From NCBI GenBank assembly GCA_021846395.1, contig JAJZXB010000007.1:1-64000 (forward strand): DNA of 64,000 nt, in the 5' to 3' direction. The stretch comes from Thermoplasmata archaeon (GTDB lineage Archaea > Thermoplasmatota > Thermoplasmata > Thermoplasmatales > Thermoplasmataceae). The notes under the pieces were generated by a model that did no database searches, was not told the origin of the DNA, and saw nothing but the letters and a program-made list of their open reading frames with translations. The translations under genes and the position numbers were made by a program. The number at the start of each line of letters is the position of its first letter. Positions within the stretch are counted from its first letter, which is position 1. Positions 1 to 8,595 of this stretch are shown in pieces.

Positions 1-2
1 GA

Positions 3-377
3 TGGATGAGATTATGGGGAAGGAAGATTCAAGGATCAGCAATAGGAGGAATAATGGATGATTTAAAGAGAAAATCACGTACTCCTAAGGTTGTTCCAGG
101 ATATACACCCACATCACAGGTATGCTCTAAATGCAACCACAGGCAGAAGATGCCTTTGAAGGAAAGAATATTCAACTGTGAATCATGCAATATCTCTATT
201 GATCGGGATCTAAATGCATCAATAAATATATTAGAATATATGGTACCTGCGGAACGTAGGAAATTTACGCCTATGGACATGAAAACCTATACCTGCATGA
301 TGGAATACCTGAACAGTATTCCAAACGTGAAGGCAAGTTTTGTGGTTGATATAGGAAGCTTCACTGCTTTAGCGTGA
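3..377 (+). CDS. tnpB: TnpB-type IS200/IS605 RNA-guided nuclease, C-terminal part (5' end outside window)
   Basis: The reading frame is open from the first bases of the window, so the gene starts upstream. The visible part holds the C-terminal zinc-finger region of TnpB: a CSKC pair followed by a CESC pair, then the IDRDLNASINI segment that carries the last catalytic acidic residue of the RuvC-like fold. The final 45 or so residues (from VPAERR) are a tail that recurs nearly unchanged at 16 kb. In TnpB systems the 3' end of the gene and the element's right end encode the guide (omega) RNA. Whether this copy is intact cannot be judged, because its N-terminal two thirds is not visible. Confidence 0.8.
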   Translation, partial: WMRLWGRKIQGSAIGGIMDDLKRKSRTPKVVPGYTPTSQVCSKCNHRQKMPLKERIFNCESCNISIDRDLNASINILEYMVPAERRKFTPMDMKTYTCMMEYLNSIPNVKASFVVDIGSFTALA

Positions 378-387
378 GGTAGTTCAC
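243..387 (+). repeat. IS200/IS605-type right end, copy 1 (candidate omega RNA scaffold)
   Basis: This segment matches 15995-16139 along its whole length, with scattered substitutions. It covers the last tnpB codons, the stop codon (375-377) and a terminal hairpin GTGAG-GTAG-TTCAC at 374-387. The similarity ends right after the hairpin, which places the element boundary near 387. By analogy with characterised TnpB systems, RNA from this segment would be the guide scaffold and the bases after 387 the guide. The hairpin and repeat are seen; the RNA function is inferred. Confidence 0.6.
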
Positions 388-645
388 ATATGCTCTTATA
401 AGCACATCGGCTGCACCCCCCTTTCTTGCCAGTCCAACTTCATGCCCAAGTTTTGGGAATACGACCGCCAGATTATTTATCGTTACAAGATCAATTGGCA
501 ACCCTCTTTTAACGAGAGAAACTGTCGAATCAAGAACTATATCTGCCCTCCCCTCCTTTGCAAATTCTATATCAATATCATCTCTCTCCATCTGTGCAGC
601 CACTATGGGGTAGCATACCGGTCCGGGTGCTGTTATTATTCTCAT
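361..645 (-). pseudogene. N-terminal fragment of a periplasmic-binding-like protein (DUF3834-like), cut by the IS insertion
   Basis: The natural start is probably the ATG at 645, giving MRIITAPGPVCYPIVAAQM. The frame reads as the N-terminal lobe of a periplasmic-binding-protein-II type fold, resembling the DUF3834 proteins of Thermoplasmatales (recognised by eye only). After about 85 residues the coding sequence runs into the transposon end at about 387. The last residues before the stop at 361 come from transposon DNA, not from the gene. The rest of the gene is not next to it and, if it survives, lies beyond the left edge. Function is unknown, and the fragment is unlikely to be functional. 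Confidence 0.55.
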
Positions 646-818
646 AACACATAATAGATAAGTCATTTATTAATATAATGTTTAATTATTGTATAATACA
701 CAAATAAATATTAAAAAAATATATTTTGTGCAGATAAATTAAAATTTTTAACATTAATTTTATCAAAAATATGGAAAGTAATATATGCAATTTTAAAATT
801 ACCTTTTTTAAGATTTAA

Positions 819-1874
819 ATGGACAAATACTTGATACTTGAAGATGGAACAATACTTAAGGGAAAAGGATACGGTTACACTGGGGAAACTCATGGTGAAA
901 TTGTTTTTACAACTTCGATGTCTGGATATATTGAAACCATAACCGACCCCTCCTTCGCAGGGCAGGTACTTATTTTTGCATTTCCAGAAATAGCAAATTA
1001 CCCATTAACTTACGAAAAGATGGAGTCTGAACGCATTCAAATATCAGGCCTTGTAACAAAAGATGCTCATGAAATTTTTTACGGGGGAAAATCCGGAAAG
1101 GATTTTAACGATTTCCTTATAAACTCCAGTGTACCGGCTATAGACGGTATTGATACCAGATTGCTGGTTGAAAAAATAAGAGAAAAAGGTGTTTTAAAAT
1201 GCTTTATTTCAAATTCACCAGAAATGCCTGATATTTTTGAGGACACAATGGAAGAAAACCTTGTTTCCAAAGTTTCAAGAAAAAATTATCAGTATTATAA
1301 GTCAGATAAAAAGAAGGAAATACTGTTCATAGATGTGGGAGCTAAAAATAGCTTAATCACAAATCTGGGGGAACTTGCATCAGTGCATATTGTACCCCAT
1401 GATTATGATTTTTTCAATATAAAATTTCATTACGATGCAATATTTTTGCCAAATGGCCCGGGAAATCCCGATCACAGTGCGTTGAAACCCATAGTTGAAT
1501 TCGTCAGGGAAGCATCACAGGAAAAACCAGTTATGGGCGTATGTCTTGGCAATCAATTGATAACGCTGGCATTCAATGGCAAAACAAAAAAAATGAAATT
1601 TGGCCATAGGGGCGTTAATCACGCTGTGACTGATGGAGAAAAGATATATATAACATCACATAACCATGGATATGCAGTAGATAAGGACTCACTAAAAAAT
1701 ACAGATCTAATCGCTCCATTGTGGGATATAAATGACGGTACAGTTGAGATGGTATCACACAAGAAGCTTGAAGTCTATTCAGTTCAATTTCATCCGGAGG
1801 CCCACCCGGGGCCTTATGATGGATCATGGTTTTTTGAAAAAATAAAAAGTACCTTGAGGGATATTAATGAATAA
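819..1874 (+). CDS. carA: Carbamoyl-phosphate synthase small (glutaminase) subunit
   Basis: Class I glutamine amidotransferase subunit that releases ammonia from glutamine for CarB; carbamoyl phosphate feeds pyrimidine and arginine synthesis. The N-terminal CarA domain begins LILEDGTILKGKGYGYTGE. The C-terminal GATase domain has the nucleophile motif GVCLGNQ near residue 243 and the His-Glu pair in QFHPEAHPGP near the end. Length (351 residues) is normal. The 3' end overlaps carB by 8 bases, so the two are translationally linked. The 150 bases upstream are very AT-rich and probably hold the promoter. Confidence 0.96.
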   Translation: MDKYLILEDGTILKGKGYGYTGETHGEIVFTTSMSGYIETITDPSFAGQVLIFAFPEIANYPLTYEKMESERIQISGLVTKDAHEIFYGGKSGKDFNDFLINSSVPAIDGIDTRLLVEKIREKGVLKCFISNSPEMPDIFEDTMEENLVSKVSRKNYQYYKSDKKKEILFIDVGAKNSLITNLGELASVHIVPHDYDFFNIKFHYDAIFLPNGPGNPDHSALKPIVEFVREASQEKPVMGVCLGNQLITLAFNGKTKKMKFGHRGVNHAVTDGEKIYITSHNHGYAVDKDSLKNTDLIAPLWDINDGTVEMVSHKKLEVYSVQFHPEAHPGPYDGSWFFEKIKSTLRDINE

Positions 1875-4800
1875 ATCTATTAAATGTACACTTGTTATAG
1901 GCTCAGGTCCGATAGTTATAGGCCAGGCGGCAGAATTTGATTATTCCGGATCCCAGGCATGTCTGGCTTTAAGGGAAGAAGGCATAAAGGTTGTACTTCT
2001 AAATTCAAATCCTGCAACAATCCAGACAGATAAGGAAATAGCTGACAAAATATATATAGAGCCGGTTGAACCGGAAACCGTTATACAAATTATTAAAAAG
2101 GAAAATATAGATTCAATATTGCCGTCAATGGGTGGGCAGGTGGCCCTCAACCTTGTAATTCTTCTTGACAAACTGGGGATACTTTCGGAATACGGAATTA
2201 AAATTCTTGGAACACCTGTGAAATCAATAGAGATAGCCGAGGATAGAAAAAAATTCTTTGAGCTTATGAAAAAAATAGATGAGCCCATTATAAATTCTTA
2301 CAATCTTTTAAAGGACGATTACAGGCAGATTATAGAAAACATAAAAAGATATCCACTTATACTGAGGACCGGATTTTCACTTGGTGGTTCAGGTGGAACC
2401 ATAATAAAGGATAGGGACTCTTTGCTGAACTACTGCGATGATTATTTTTCAATAAATGATGACACTCTGGAACTTGACGAATCATTGCTCGGATTAAAGG
2501 AAATTGAATATGAAATGATGAGGGATAACAATGGAAATTGCATATCAATATGCAATATGGAAAACCTTGATCCAATGGGCATTCATACAGGGGAAAGCAT
2601 TGTTGTAACTCCATCATTGACACTTAGCAATGACGATTACCAGAAATTGAGATCATCGGCAATACACATAGTAAGTGAAATAGGTGTTGTTGGATCATGC
2701 AATATCCAGTTTGCCCTTGACCAGAAAAGAAATGAATATTATGTTATTGAGGTAAATCCAAGGACATCAAGATCATCGGCACTTGCTTCAAAGGCATCTG
2801 GATACCCCATAGCAAGAATATCAACAAAAATTGCAATAGGATATAATTTAAATGAAATTAAGAATCCCATAACAAACAATACATACGCTGCTTTTGAGCC
2901 TTCAATGGATTATATAACGGTAAAAATACCGAGATGGCCCTTTGATAAATTTTCAGTTAAGAGGGATATTGGCATTGAAATGAAATCAATAGGGGAAGCC
3001 ATGGGCATAGGCCGAACGTTTGAGGAAGCACTGTTAAAATGCGTTTCATCCCTTGACATAGCATATTCTAAATCATTGAGATTATCTGTATCAAGGGAAA
3101 AAGCACTGGAACTTGTTGAAACACCAAATGACAGGGGGCTATATGCTGTATTTGAATTGTTATTTCACGGCATGGACGCTGAAGAAATATCTCTTAAATC
3201 AGGATATGACAGCTTTTTCATATATAAAATGAACAATATTGTTGAAAAATTAAAGGGCATTAAACATGACGAATATCCCGAAAATATGCTGGAATTAAAG
3301 CAGCTGGGAATATCAGACGAAACAATATCGTACTACTCAAGGATTGAGGAAATAGACATAATTAAAAAAAGGATGGAAAATAACATTTTTCCAGTGTATA
3401 AAAATATAGATACATGCTCAGCTGAATTTGAATCCAATACACCATATATGTATTCTTCATATGATACAAAAAACGATCTCAGCATTGTAAACAAAAAGAA
3501 AATTATTGTAATAGGCTCAGGGCCAAATCGTATTTCGCAGGGTGTTGAGTTTGACTATGGATCAGTAAAGGCCGTTAGCTCAATAAAATCACTTGGCTGC
3601 ATATCCATCATGGTTAACAGCAATCCCGAAACCGTATCAACCGATTTTGACATTGCCGATATCCTATATTTCGAGCCAATTACGCTTGAGCATATAGCCA
3701 ATATAGTTCACCGTGAAAAGCCTGAAGGCCTTATTATACAGTTCTCAGGCCAGACAGGGCAGAATATGGCCGCAGGGCTTGAAAAATTGTTTGGAAACAT
3801 AATTATTGGAACAAATCCAGAAAATATATACAGGATTGAGGAAAGAACAAAATTTTCATCTGAGTTGGATAAACTTGGCATAAAGCAACCAGAATTTATT
3901 GAAATAGACAATATTATAGATATAGACAGAAAAATAAAAACCATCAATCTTCCGGTAATTATTAGATCCAGTTTTATTATTGGTGGAAGGGCAATGGACA
4001 TCATATATGATTACAATATATTGATGGAGAGAGTAAGGGAGCTTTTTATGGAAAGGCCAGGATTTCCAATACTTGTAAGTGAATACATAAAAAATGCAAC
4101 TGAAATGGATGTTGATTTTGTTTCAGACAGCAAGAGATCAATAATAGCAGGCATCTCTGTGCATATTGAGGAGGCAGGAACTCATTCAGGGGATGCGACA
4201 ATGATTCTGGGCCCAAAAATGGTAACGGAAGAATTTGTTAAAAAAATAGAAATTATTGTTGAAAAGCTAAGGGAAAGTTTTCATCTTTCAGGATTGTCAA
4301 ATTTGCAGATTGCGGTTAAAAATGGGGAAATATTTATCATAGAGCTGAATGCAAGATCCTCAAGATCCATCCCCTTTGTCGCTAAGGCTACCGGCATTAA
4401 CTGGGTTGAACTTGCTGTAAAATCAATGCTTGGTGAGGAGATAAATGCAGAATTTAGAGTTCCAAAATCATATTTTATAAAGGTGCCAGTATTCCCATTT
4501 AAAAGATTCCATGATATGGATGTAATACTCGGCCCCGAAATGAAATCCACAGGAGAAGCTATGTGCTGTGGTCTTACATTCGATGAGGCCATGTCAAAGG
4601 TAATCAGGATCATGAAAAGAAAATTTGTGCTTGAATCGGCTGTAATAACGGTTAATGATGCCGATAAGGCTGAAGCGGCAAATATTGCTAAAAAACTGGC
4701 AAAGAATAATATAAAAATATACGCAACCCCTGGAACATCAAAGTTTTTATCAGACAACAATATAAAAAATACCACAGTATACAGAATAAAGGACATGCGG

Positions 4801-5022
4801 AGCCCAGGACTGAGCGATTTGATTAAGAACAACAATATTTCATTGATAATAAACACGCCATCAGAAAGTTACGGATCGTTCAGGGATGGATATACGTTAA
4901 GAGAAATTGCAATAAGGAGGGATATACCTGTAATAACAAACATAAAATTTGCCTCCGCCCTTGTTAATTCACTGGCATCCGGCATGCAGTCAGAATACCG
5001 TGAAATAGACGAATACGTTTAA
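1867..5022 (+). CDS. carB: Carbamoyl-phosphate synthase large subunit
   Basis: Synthetase subunit that makes carbamoyl phosphate from bicarbonate, two ATP and ammonia channelled from CarA. Two homologous ATP-grasp halves are visible. The first starts at IGSGPIVIGQAAEFDYSG (residue 11) with ATP-grasp signatures EVNPRTSRSSALASKA. The second starts at IGSGPNRISQGVEFDYG (about residue 550) with ELNARSSRSIPFVAKATG. A C-terminal MGS-like allosteric domain follows (IYATPGTSKFL). At 1051 residues it is a single full-length chain, not split into two genes as in some archaea. It overlaps carA by 8 bases. Confidence 0.97.
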   Translation: MNKSIKCTLVIGSGPIVIGQAAEFDYSGSQACLALREEGIKVVLLNSNPATIQTDKEIADKIYIEPVEPETVIQIIKKENIDSILPSMGGQVALNLVILLDKLGILSEYGIKILGTPVKSIEIAEDRKKFFELMKKIDEPIINSYNLLKDDYRQIIENIKRYPLILRTGFSLGGSGGTIIKDRDSLLNYCDDYFSINDDTLELDESLLGLKEIEYEMMRDNNGNCISICNMENLDPMGIHTGESIVVTPSLTLSNDDYQKLRSSAIHIVSEIGVVGSCNIQFALDQKRNEYYVIEVNPRTSRSSALASKASGYPIARISTKIAIGYNLNEIKNPITNNTYAAFEPSMDYITVKIPRWPFDKFSVKRDIGIEMKSIGEAMGIGRTFEEALLKCVSSLDIAYSKSLRLSVSREKALELVETPNDRGLYAVFELLFHGMDAEEISLKSGYDSFFIYKMNNIVEKLKGIKHDEYPENMLELKQLGISDETISYYSRIEEIDIIKKRMENNIFPVYKNIDTCSAEFESNTPYMYSSYDTKNDLSIVNKKKIIVIGSGPNRISQGVEFDYGSVKAVSSIKSLGCISIMVNSNPETVSTDFDIADILYFEPITLEHIANIVHREKPEGLIIQFSGQTGQNMAAGLEKLFGNIIIGTNPENIYRIEERTKFSSELDKLGIKQPEFIEIDNIIDIDRKIKTINLPVIIRSSFIIGGRAMDIIYDYNILMERVRELFMERPGFPILVSEYIKNATEMDVDFVSDSKRSIIAGISVHIEEAGTHSGDATMILGPKMVTEEFVKKIEIIVEKLRESFHLSGLSNLQIAVKNGEIFIIELNARSSRSIPFVAKATGINWVELAVKSMLGEEINAEFRVPKSYFIKVPVFPFKRFHDMDVILGPEMKSTGEAMCCGLTFDEAMSKVIRIMKRKFVLESAVITVNDADKAEAANIAKKLAKNNIKIYATPGTSKFLSDNNIKNTTVYRIKDMRSPGLSDLIKNNNISLIINTPSESYGSFRDGYTLREIAIRRDIPVITNIKFASALVNSLASGMQSEYREIDEYV

Positions 5023-5062
5023 AAATGCAATAAAATATATTTCATATTGGCATTATCCCAAA

Positions 5063-5704
5063 ATGAAAGATTTTGTTAAAATATATAAAAAAATAAAGGC
5101 AGTTTCACCGGAGCATCATTTTGAATTTACCGATGATCCTTTCTGGATTCTTATCACAACAATATTATCACACAGAACAAAGGACAAAGCAACTGATGAG
5201 GCAGCTAGATCCCTATACAATAAGTACAGGGATTACACTGGATTATCGGAGGCAAAAACATCGGATGTAAAAAACATTATAAAAAATGTTGGGTTCAGCA
5301 ATGTTAAATCTGAAAGAGTAATAGGAACAGCAAAAATTATTAAAGAGAAATATGATGGAATAGTTCCGGATACGCACGATGAACTAGTCAAAATTCCTGG
5401 AGTTGGAAGCAAAACAGCAAATATTGTACTCACCCAGGGATTCAAAATTCCTGCCATTGCAGTGGATACACATGTTTTTAGGGTAAGCAACAGAATTGGG
5501 CTGATAAGTGCCAGGAACCCTGATGAGGCTGAAGAGGCTTTAAAAATTATTGTTCCCCATGAATACCAGATAGAATTCAATCCCACATTTGTTGAATTTG
5601 GGAAAAATATATGCAAGCCAATAAACCCAAAATGCGAAACGTGCCCAGTACTTGCATACTGCGACTATTTTAAATCTTATCATTTGGAAAAAAACAAAAA
5701 ATAA
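5063..5704 (+). CDS. nth: Endonuclease III-type DNA glycosylase/AP lyase
   Basis: Base-excision repair enzyme that removes oxidised pyrimidines and cuts the abasic strand. The helix-hairpin-helix is LVKIPGVGSKTANIVL, with the catalytic lysine in GSKTA. The catalytic aspartate follows in AVDTHVFRVSNR. The C-terminal 4Fe-4S loop has the C-x6-C-x2-C-x5-C pattern (CKPINPKCETCPVLAYC). Length of 213 residues is typical. It starts 40 bases after carB on the same strand and is followed closely by the ferredoxin, so it may be read in the same transcript. Confidence 0.95.
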   Translation: MKDFVKIYKKIKAVSPEHHFEFTDDPFWILITTILSHRTKDKATDEAARSLYNKYRDYTGLSEAKTSDVKNIIKNVGFSNVKSERVIGTAKIIKEKYDGIVPDTHDELVKIPGVGSKTANIVLTQGFKIPAIAVDTHVFRVSNRIGLISARNPDEAEEALKIIVPHEYQIEFNPTFVEFGKNICKPINPKCETCPVLAYCDYFKSYHLEKNKK

Positions 5705-5729
5705 ATATATTAATGTGCCTTTTACACTT

Positions 5730-5939
5730 ATGGAATTAAAAATCAAAAGTGATATGGATGTAGACAGAAGCCTTTGCAATTATTGCGGGGCATGTGTTGG
5801 CATGTGTCCCACGGACGCCATATTCATGAATGAAACTGTGATAGATATAAATGAAGAAAAATGCATAAAATGTGGTTTTTGTGTAGTTGGATGCCCAACG
5901 GCAGCAATTTCAGCGGAGTGGTTCCATGCAAAATTATGA
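5730..5939 (+). CDS. Two-cluster 4Fe-4S ferredoxin, probable electron donor to the adjacent reductase
   Basis: A 69-residue protein starting at the ATG MELKIKSDMDVDRS. It carries two classical binding motifs, CNYCGACVGMCP and CIKCGFCVVGCP, each fit for one 4Fe-4S cluster. The frame is open further upstream to 5652, but that extension lies inside nth and looks spurious. The 3' end overlaps the geranylgeranyl reductase start at 5926 by 14 bases. Geranylgeranyl reductases of archaea need reduced ferredoxin or an equivalent, so the overlap suggests a dedicated donor (inference). Confidence 0.9.
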   Translation: MELKIKSDMDVDRSLCNYCGACVGMCPTDAIFMNETVIDINEEKCIKCGFCVVGCPTAAISAEWFHAKL

Positions 5940-7116
5940 TGTTCTTGTTATAGGCGCCGGGCCTGCCGGAAGTTCTGCAGCAAGATTCTCTGCACGTCTT
6001 GGGTTGAAAACATTGATGGTTGATAAAAGGCCAGACATTGGGTCTCCGGTTAGATGTGGTGAGGGTGTTTCCAAAGCATGGATGCCTGAAGTTGATCTCA
6101 AGCCCGAAGAGCACTGGATATCTGATGAAGTCAAGGGTGCAAGGATATTCGGGCCATCAGAGAAAAAGCCAATAATGTTGACAGCGGAAACGGCAGGAAA
6201 TGAGGTTGGATTTGTTGTGGAGAGAGATAAATTCGACAAGCATCTTGCCGCTCTTGCTGCTGAGGAAGGTGCAGATATCTGGGTAAAATCACCCGCCCTA
6301 TCTGTTATAAAGGAGGGAAATAAAATTGCCGGTGCTATGATAAAGCACAATGGTGAGATGGTGGAAATTAGGGCTAAAATGGTCATTGCAGCTGATGGAT
6401 TTGAAGCAGAATTTGCAAGATGGGCCGGATTAAAATCTACCATACTGAAAAAGAATGATATTATCTCAGCAATAGAATACCGAATGATAAATGTTGATTC
6501 AGACCAGGATTATACAGATTTCTATCTTGGATCATGTGCCCCTGCGGGATACATATGGGTGTTTCCAAAGGGTCCCCATGAGGCTAATGTTGGTATAGGT
6601 GTAACAATATCAAAGATGAATGATCGCTGGGATGTGAGGAATTATCTTGACGCATGGATTAAGAAACATCCGGGCTACAGCAAGGGAAAAACAATACAGA
6701 TGATAACCGGAGGGGTTTCAGTAAATAGGGTAAAGGATAAGATGTCCCTTCCCGGGTTGCTTGCAGTTGGAGATGCCGCAAGATTGATAGATCCCATAAC
6801 TGGAGGAGGCATAGCAAACGGAATCATCTCAGGAAAATATGCAGCAGAGGTTGCTAAAAAGGCAATAGATACAAATGACTACTCTGAAATGATGATGAAA
6901 AACTATGACTTAATGGTAAAAAATAAATTTGAAAGAAAGCATCTGAGAAACTGGTATGCAAAGGAAAAGCTTGGAACATTGAGTGACGATACAATGGATA
7001 AGCTGGTGGATGTCATATCTGATGTAAGAATAAAGGATATTTCAGTTGAAGAAATATTGAAAGCAGTGCAGATGAAATACCCCGAACTTGTAAGTCAGAT
7101 TGAAGACCTTATTTAA
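5926..7116 (+). CDS. Geranylgeranyl reductase (digeranylgeranylglycerophospholipid reductase)
   Basis: FAD-dependent enzyme that saturates the isoprenoid chains of archaeal membrane lipids. The start is the ATG giving MQNYDVLVIGAGPAGSSAAR, which places the dinucleotide-binding GxGxxG right at the N-terminus; longer frames start inside the ferredoxin. Other family marks are VRCGEGVSKAW, the second FAD motif GLLAVGDAARLIDPITGGGI, and the central segment GYIWVFPKGPHEANVGIG. The length of 396 residues fits the archaeal GGR family, including the Thermoplasma acidophilum enzyme. Overlap with ferredoxin implies coupled translation. Confidence 0.93.
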   Translation: MQNYDVLVIGAGPAGSSAARFSARLGLKTLMVDKRPDIGSPVRCGEGVSKAWMPEVDLKPEEHWISDEVKGARIFGPSEKKPIMLTAETAGNEVGFVVERDKFDKHLAALAAEEGADIWVKSPALSVIKEGNKIAGAMIKHNGEMVEIRAKMVIAADGFEAEFARWAGLKSTILKKNDIISAIEYRMINVDSDQDYTDFYLGSCAPAGYIWVFPKGPHEANVGIGVTISKMNDRWDVRNYLDAWIKKHPGYSKGKTIQMITGGVSVNRVKDKMSLPGLLAVGDAARLIDPITGGGIANGIISGKYAAEVAKKAIDTNDYSEMMMKNYDLMVKNKFERKHLRNWYAKEKLGTLSDDTMDKLVDVISDVRIKDISVEEILKAVQMKYPELVSQIEDLI

Positions 7117-7130
7117 TATTTTTTTATAAA

Positions 7131-8495
7131 TTATTTCATATCAATATTGTCAAGGCTTAAATCTCCGCCTTTTATCTGTGTTTTCAACATTTTCTTGAAA
7201 TTTCTATTTCTTTTCATCATCTTTAAATTATTTTTCATTGCACGATACTCTTTTAATAGGTTTCTGACATTTGTCTCGCCCTTTCCTGAACCAGCGGCAA
7301 TTCTTTTGATGCGCTTTGCATTCAATACATCTGGATTTTCTAGTTCGTAAAATGTCATTGAGTCAAGAATAACCCTATATAATTGAAGCTTCTCTCCTGC
7401 CTGGTCTATCTGGTTTTCATTTATTTTGTTCCCTCCTGGCATGGAAGCCAGTGGCAGGGATCCAAATATTTTTTTCAGTAAACCGGGCTTTGAAAATTTT
7501 TCCCACACATCATACATATCCTTCAAATTGAATTTTCCGGACATGAGCTTTTCCATGGATTCTTCAGCCTCTTCATCGGTAAAATTGGTTTCCTTAACTG
7601 CCTCCATCAAAGCATCTATGTCACCCATCCCTAGAAGGCGGGACAGGAATTTTTTTGGATTGAATATTTCTATATCATCCATATGTTCTCCTGTTCCAAT
7701 AAAATATACAGGGGACTTTATCTCTGCAACTGCACTGAGGGCTCCACCAGCCTTGCCAGTTCCATCCATTTTTGTAATAATTACGCCATTTATGTTTACG
7801 GCTTCATGAAATGTTTTTGCCTGTGGACCAGCCTGCTGTCCCATTGTTGCATCCAGCACAAACAAAACCGTGTCGGGATTTACTGCCTTTTTTATATCCT
7901 TTATTTCACTTATTAATGAATCATCAAGTGAATCCCTCCCACTTGTATCTATTATTTTTATTTTTGCATCAACGTTATTAATGCCTTCCTTAACAATTTT
8001 AACTGGATTTTTTTCCCCCTTAATTCCATAGAATTGTGAATTTACCTCCTTTGAAATCTGATAGAGCTGCTCATATGCACCCGCTCTGTGTACATCTGCA
8101 GCTATCAATGCAGTTGAAAAGCCCTTTTTTATAAAGAATTTTGCAAGCTTTCCTGCCGTCGTTGTCTTTCCATTTCCATATAATCCAGCAAGCATTATAA
8201 TACCCGGTTTTAAGTCGAAATTTATATTTTCCCCAAGTATTTTCAAAAGTTCTTCATAGATAATTTTTATTATGAAATCTTGATCGGTCATCCCAGCCGG
8301 TGGTTTTTCATTGGCTGCACGGGATCCAACACTGTTTGTCAGGCTAAGCACAAGTTTAACATTTACATCGGCTTTCAGTAAAGCCCTCTGTATATCCTTT
8401 GAAATATCCTTTAATGTATTTTTATCAATATAACTTGATCCGGAAATTTTTCTCATAATGCCCTTTAATGAATCTGATAAGCTGTCAAGAACCAT
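7131..8495 (-). CDS. ffh: Signal recognition particle GTPase SRP54
   Basis: Binds 7S RNA and signal sequences and delivers ribosomes to the membrane through its partner FtsY. The N domain comes first, then the G domain with P-loop GLYGNGKTTTAGKL, ADVHRAGAYEQL, DTSGR and TKMDGTGKAGGALS, then a methionine-rich M domain with the RIAAGSGKGETNVRNLL segment. Length (454 residues) is normal. Oddities: the P-loop has Tyr where Gln is usual (GxQGxGKTTT), and the G3 motif reads DTSGRD instead of DTAGRH. It converges with the geranylgeranyl reductase gene, with only 14 bases between them. Confidence 0.96.
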   Translation of the reverse strand: MVLDSLSDSLKGIMRKISGSSYIDKNTLKDISKDIQRALLKADVNVKLVLSLTNSVGSRAANEKPPAGMTDQDFIIKIIYEELLKILGENINFDLKPGIIMLAGLYGNGKTTTAGKLAKFFIKKGFSTALIAADVHRAGAYEQLYQISKEVNSQFYGIKGEKNPVKIVKEGINNVDAKIKIIDTSGRDSLDDSLISEIKDIKKAVNPDTVLFVLDATMGQQAGPQAKTFHEAVNINGVIITKMDGTGKAGGALSAVAEIKSPVYFIGTGEHMDDIEIFNPKKFLSRLLGMGDIDALMEAVKETNFTDEEAEESMEKLMSGKFNLKDMYDVWEKFSKPGLLKKIFGSLPLASMPGGNKINENQIDQAGEKLQLYRVILDSMTFYELENPDVLNAKRIKRIAAGSGKGETNVRNLLKEYRAMKNNLKMMKRNRNFKKMLKTQIKGGDLSLDNIDMK

Positions 8496-8595
8496 GTGTA
8501 ATTATGTAAATATTCTATTTAAATTTTCCATTTATTGATATCGAATTAAATTTTTGCCCGGGTTATTTTTATATCCATAATAAACATGCATATAT

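Noticed and set aside
442-654. 70-codon plus-strand frame opposite the truncated binding-protein gene
   Set aside because: Antisense shadow; Tyr/Cys-rich translation typical of reversed coding DNA.
4281-4856. 191-codon minus-strand frame inside carB
   Set aside because: Lies fully antisense to conserved carB codons; composition is that of a reversed coding sequence and no family is seen.
5652-5729. Longer N-terminus for the ferredoxin
   Set aside because: The extension overlaps nth codons and adds residues not found in small ferredoxins; the ATG at 5730 fits.
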